From an uncultured Flavobacteriales bacterium (GTDB lineage: Bacteria; Bacteroidota; Bacteroidia; CAIKAF01): DNA of 14,975 bases. Of this stretch, positions 14,290-14,975 are shown piece after piece; within the stretch, counting starts at the first letter, position 1; every line of letters starts with the position of its first letter. The DNA is taken from contig CALEWF010000173.1 in NCBI GenBank assembly GCA_937925455.1, positions 1 through 14,975 of the forward strand. The letters are read 5' to 3'. Both the position numbers and the translations under genes were made by a program. The notes below the pieces were generated by a model that did no database searches, was not told where the DNA came from, and worked only from the letters and a program-made list of their open reading frames with translations.

Positions 14290-14975
14290 AATAAAGGCGA
14301 ACGGCTGAATTGAGACGCTGAGAAATACGTTCTTTGAAATCCAGTGGAGAAATTACCTTGACTTGTTCGCCAAAAGAAAGAATCAATTTTTCCAACTCCA
14401 AATTTGGAATGACTTTGATTTTGACTTCAAGACCAGTTGGGTCGTTCTTGTGCTTCTGACTGGGATGAATAGGCTTTGTGATGACATAAGGAGCAACTTC
14501 TGGAGAAAACTTCAAGACAACTTCCTGCAAATTGGCATTTTCAGGACGAGTAACTCCAACCAAATCGAAAAAATACTCTTCCCAATCGGTTTCTGAATGT
14601 TTGTATTTCTGGGCAGTTTCAGTCAATGACTCAATTCGATCTAAAGCAAGATTCCAAGTGGGAACCTGATTATCAGAATTAAGCCCAAAGACAAACCACC
14701 GATTGTTGTATTGCTTTAAATAGTATGGATGAAAAGTGATTTCGTAGGGTTCAGAACTTTTAAAGTCCTTGTATTTGACAAGTAAAACCCGCTCATTAAC
14801 TATGGCATTGAACAGTGGAGTTAAAAAATGAAGTCCTTTAAGGTCAATATTGCTCTCAAAGCTGATGATTTTACTTTTACGCTCAATTAAGCCAAACTTA
14901 GATTCGAGCTTTGGAATTATTTCATTAACCCATTCAAACGCTGGTGTCCCTGAGAAGCGGGAAAGTATTTGAATC
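14288..14975 (-). CDS. WYL-domain transcriptional regulator, C-terminal part
   Basis: An uninterrupted minus-strand frame from the right edge of the window to the stop at 14288 gives 229 residues. It begins mid-protein (IQILSRFSGTPAFEWVNEII), so the true start and any HTH domain lie outside. The central part matches a WYL domain: a VKYKDF strand, EITFHPYYLKQYNNRWFVFG and TWNLALDRIESL. A C-terminal WCX-like region follows (EVVLKFSPEVAPYV, then LELEKLILSFGEQVKVISP). Such proteins are ligand-sensing transcription regulators and in several bacteria control phage-defence or DNA-damage genes. There is no neighbour inside the window to show what this one controls. A TTG at 14626 could be taken as a start codon, but the coding sequence clearly continues upstream of it. 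Confidence 0.9.
   Translation of the reverse strand, partial: IQILSRFSGTPAFEWVNEIIPKLESKFGLIERKSKIISFESNIDLKGLHFLTPLFNAIVNERVLLVKYKDFKSSEPYEITFHPYYLKQYNNRWFVFGLNSDNQVPTWNLALDRIESLTETAQKYKHSETDWEEYFFDLVGVTRPENANLQEVVLKFSPEVAPYVITKPIHPSQKHKNDPTGLEVKIKVIPNLELEKLILSFGEQVKVISPLDFKERISQRLNSAVRLY

Noticed and set aside
14109..14294. 61-residue plus-strand frame between the NlpE and WYL genes
   Set aside because: Low-complexity content with no recognisable start context, and its end overlaps the WYL terminator and stop codon.
14624..14626. TTG at 14626 as the start of a 112-residue protein
   Set aside because: The same frame continues upstream without a stop to the window edge and encodes the WYL core, so TTG is an internal leucine codon.

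Overview
The window looks like chromosomal DNA of a Bacteroidota bacterium, probably near the Chitinophagales/Sphingobacteriales. The evidence is an AT-rich background, several TAnnTTTG -7 promoter boxes, weak or absent Shine-Dalgarno sequences, a DAHP synthase with a C-terminal chorismate mutase (a fusion known from this phylum), and family-typical lipoproteins and amidohydrolases. Most of it is ordinary housekeeping sequence. The unusual content lies in the gaps between genes.

Layout. Bases 1-610 hold no convincing gene but carry dispersed repeats. Bases 611-1031 are a complete tmRNA gene (minus strand) and its terminator. Bases 1032-1881 hold a second copy of the ~250 bp repeat and a GC-rich hairpin element of 129 bp. 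Next come aroF (DAHP synthase/chorismate mutase, +), a bidirectional terminator, and a minus-strand series: Mn-type superoxide dismutase, a MarC-family membrane protein, frr, and a small Cys-rich membrane protein. The last of these diverges from mazG (+). mazG is followed by a short membrane-protein gene broken by a frameshift. Bases 6428-6682 hold the second copy of the GC-rich hairpin element, between convergent genes. A minus-strand operon follows: a four-helix cytochrome b-like protein, a lipoprotein cytochrome c and hflX. Divergent from it, two translationally coupled exported amidohydrolase genes (1014 and 435 residues) run to 13119. The window ends with an NlpE/META-domain lipoprotein (-) and the C-terminal 229 residues of a WYL-domain regulator (-) that runs off the right edge.

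How the genes work together. The housekeeping genes (ribosome rescue, ribosome recycling, ribosome-associated GTPase, nucleotide sanitation, superoxide removal, aromatic amino acid entry) are mostly independent units. Two groups look like true functional sets: the cytochrome pair ahead of hflX, and the two amidohydrolase genes. The amidohydrolase pair contains three amidohydrolase-like modules, of which only one keeps the metal-binding histidines.

The most interesting signal is the pair of GC-rich elements at 1649-1777 and 6520-6647. Both have nearly identical 21- and 22-base end motifs separated by almost the same distance (86 and 85 bases). The sequence between the ends is unrelated in the two copies, yet in each it folds into a long hairpin. 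Conserved ends, conserved length and compensatory change in the arms point to a selected structure, either an RNA or a REP-like mobile hairpin.
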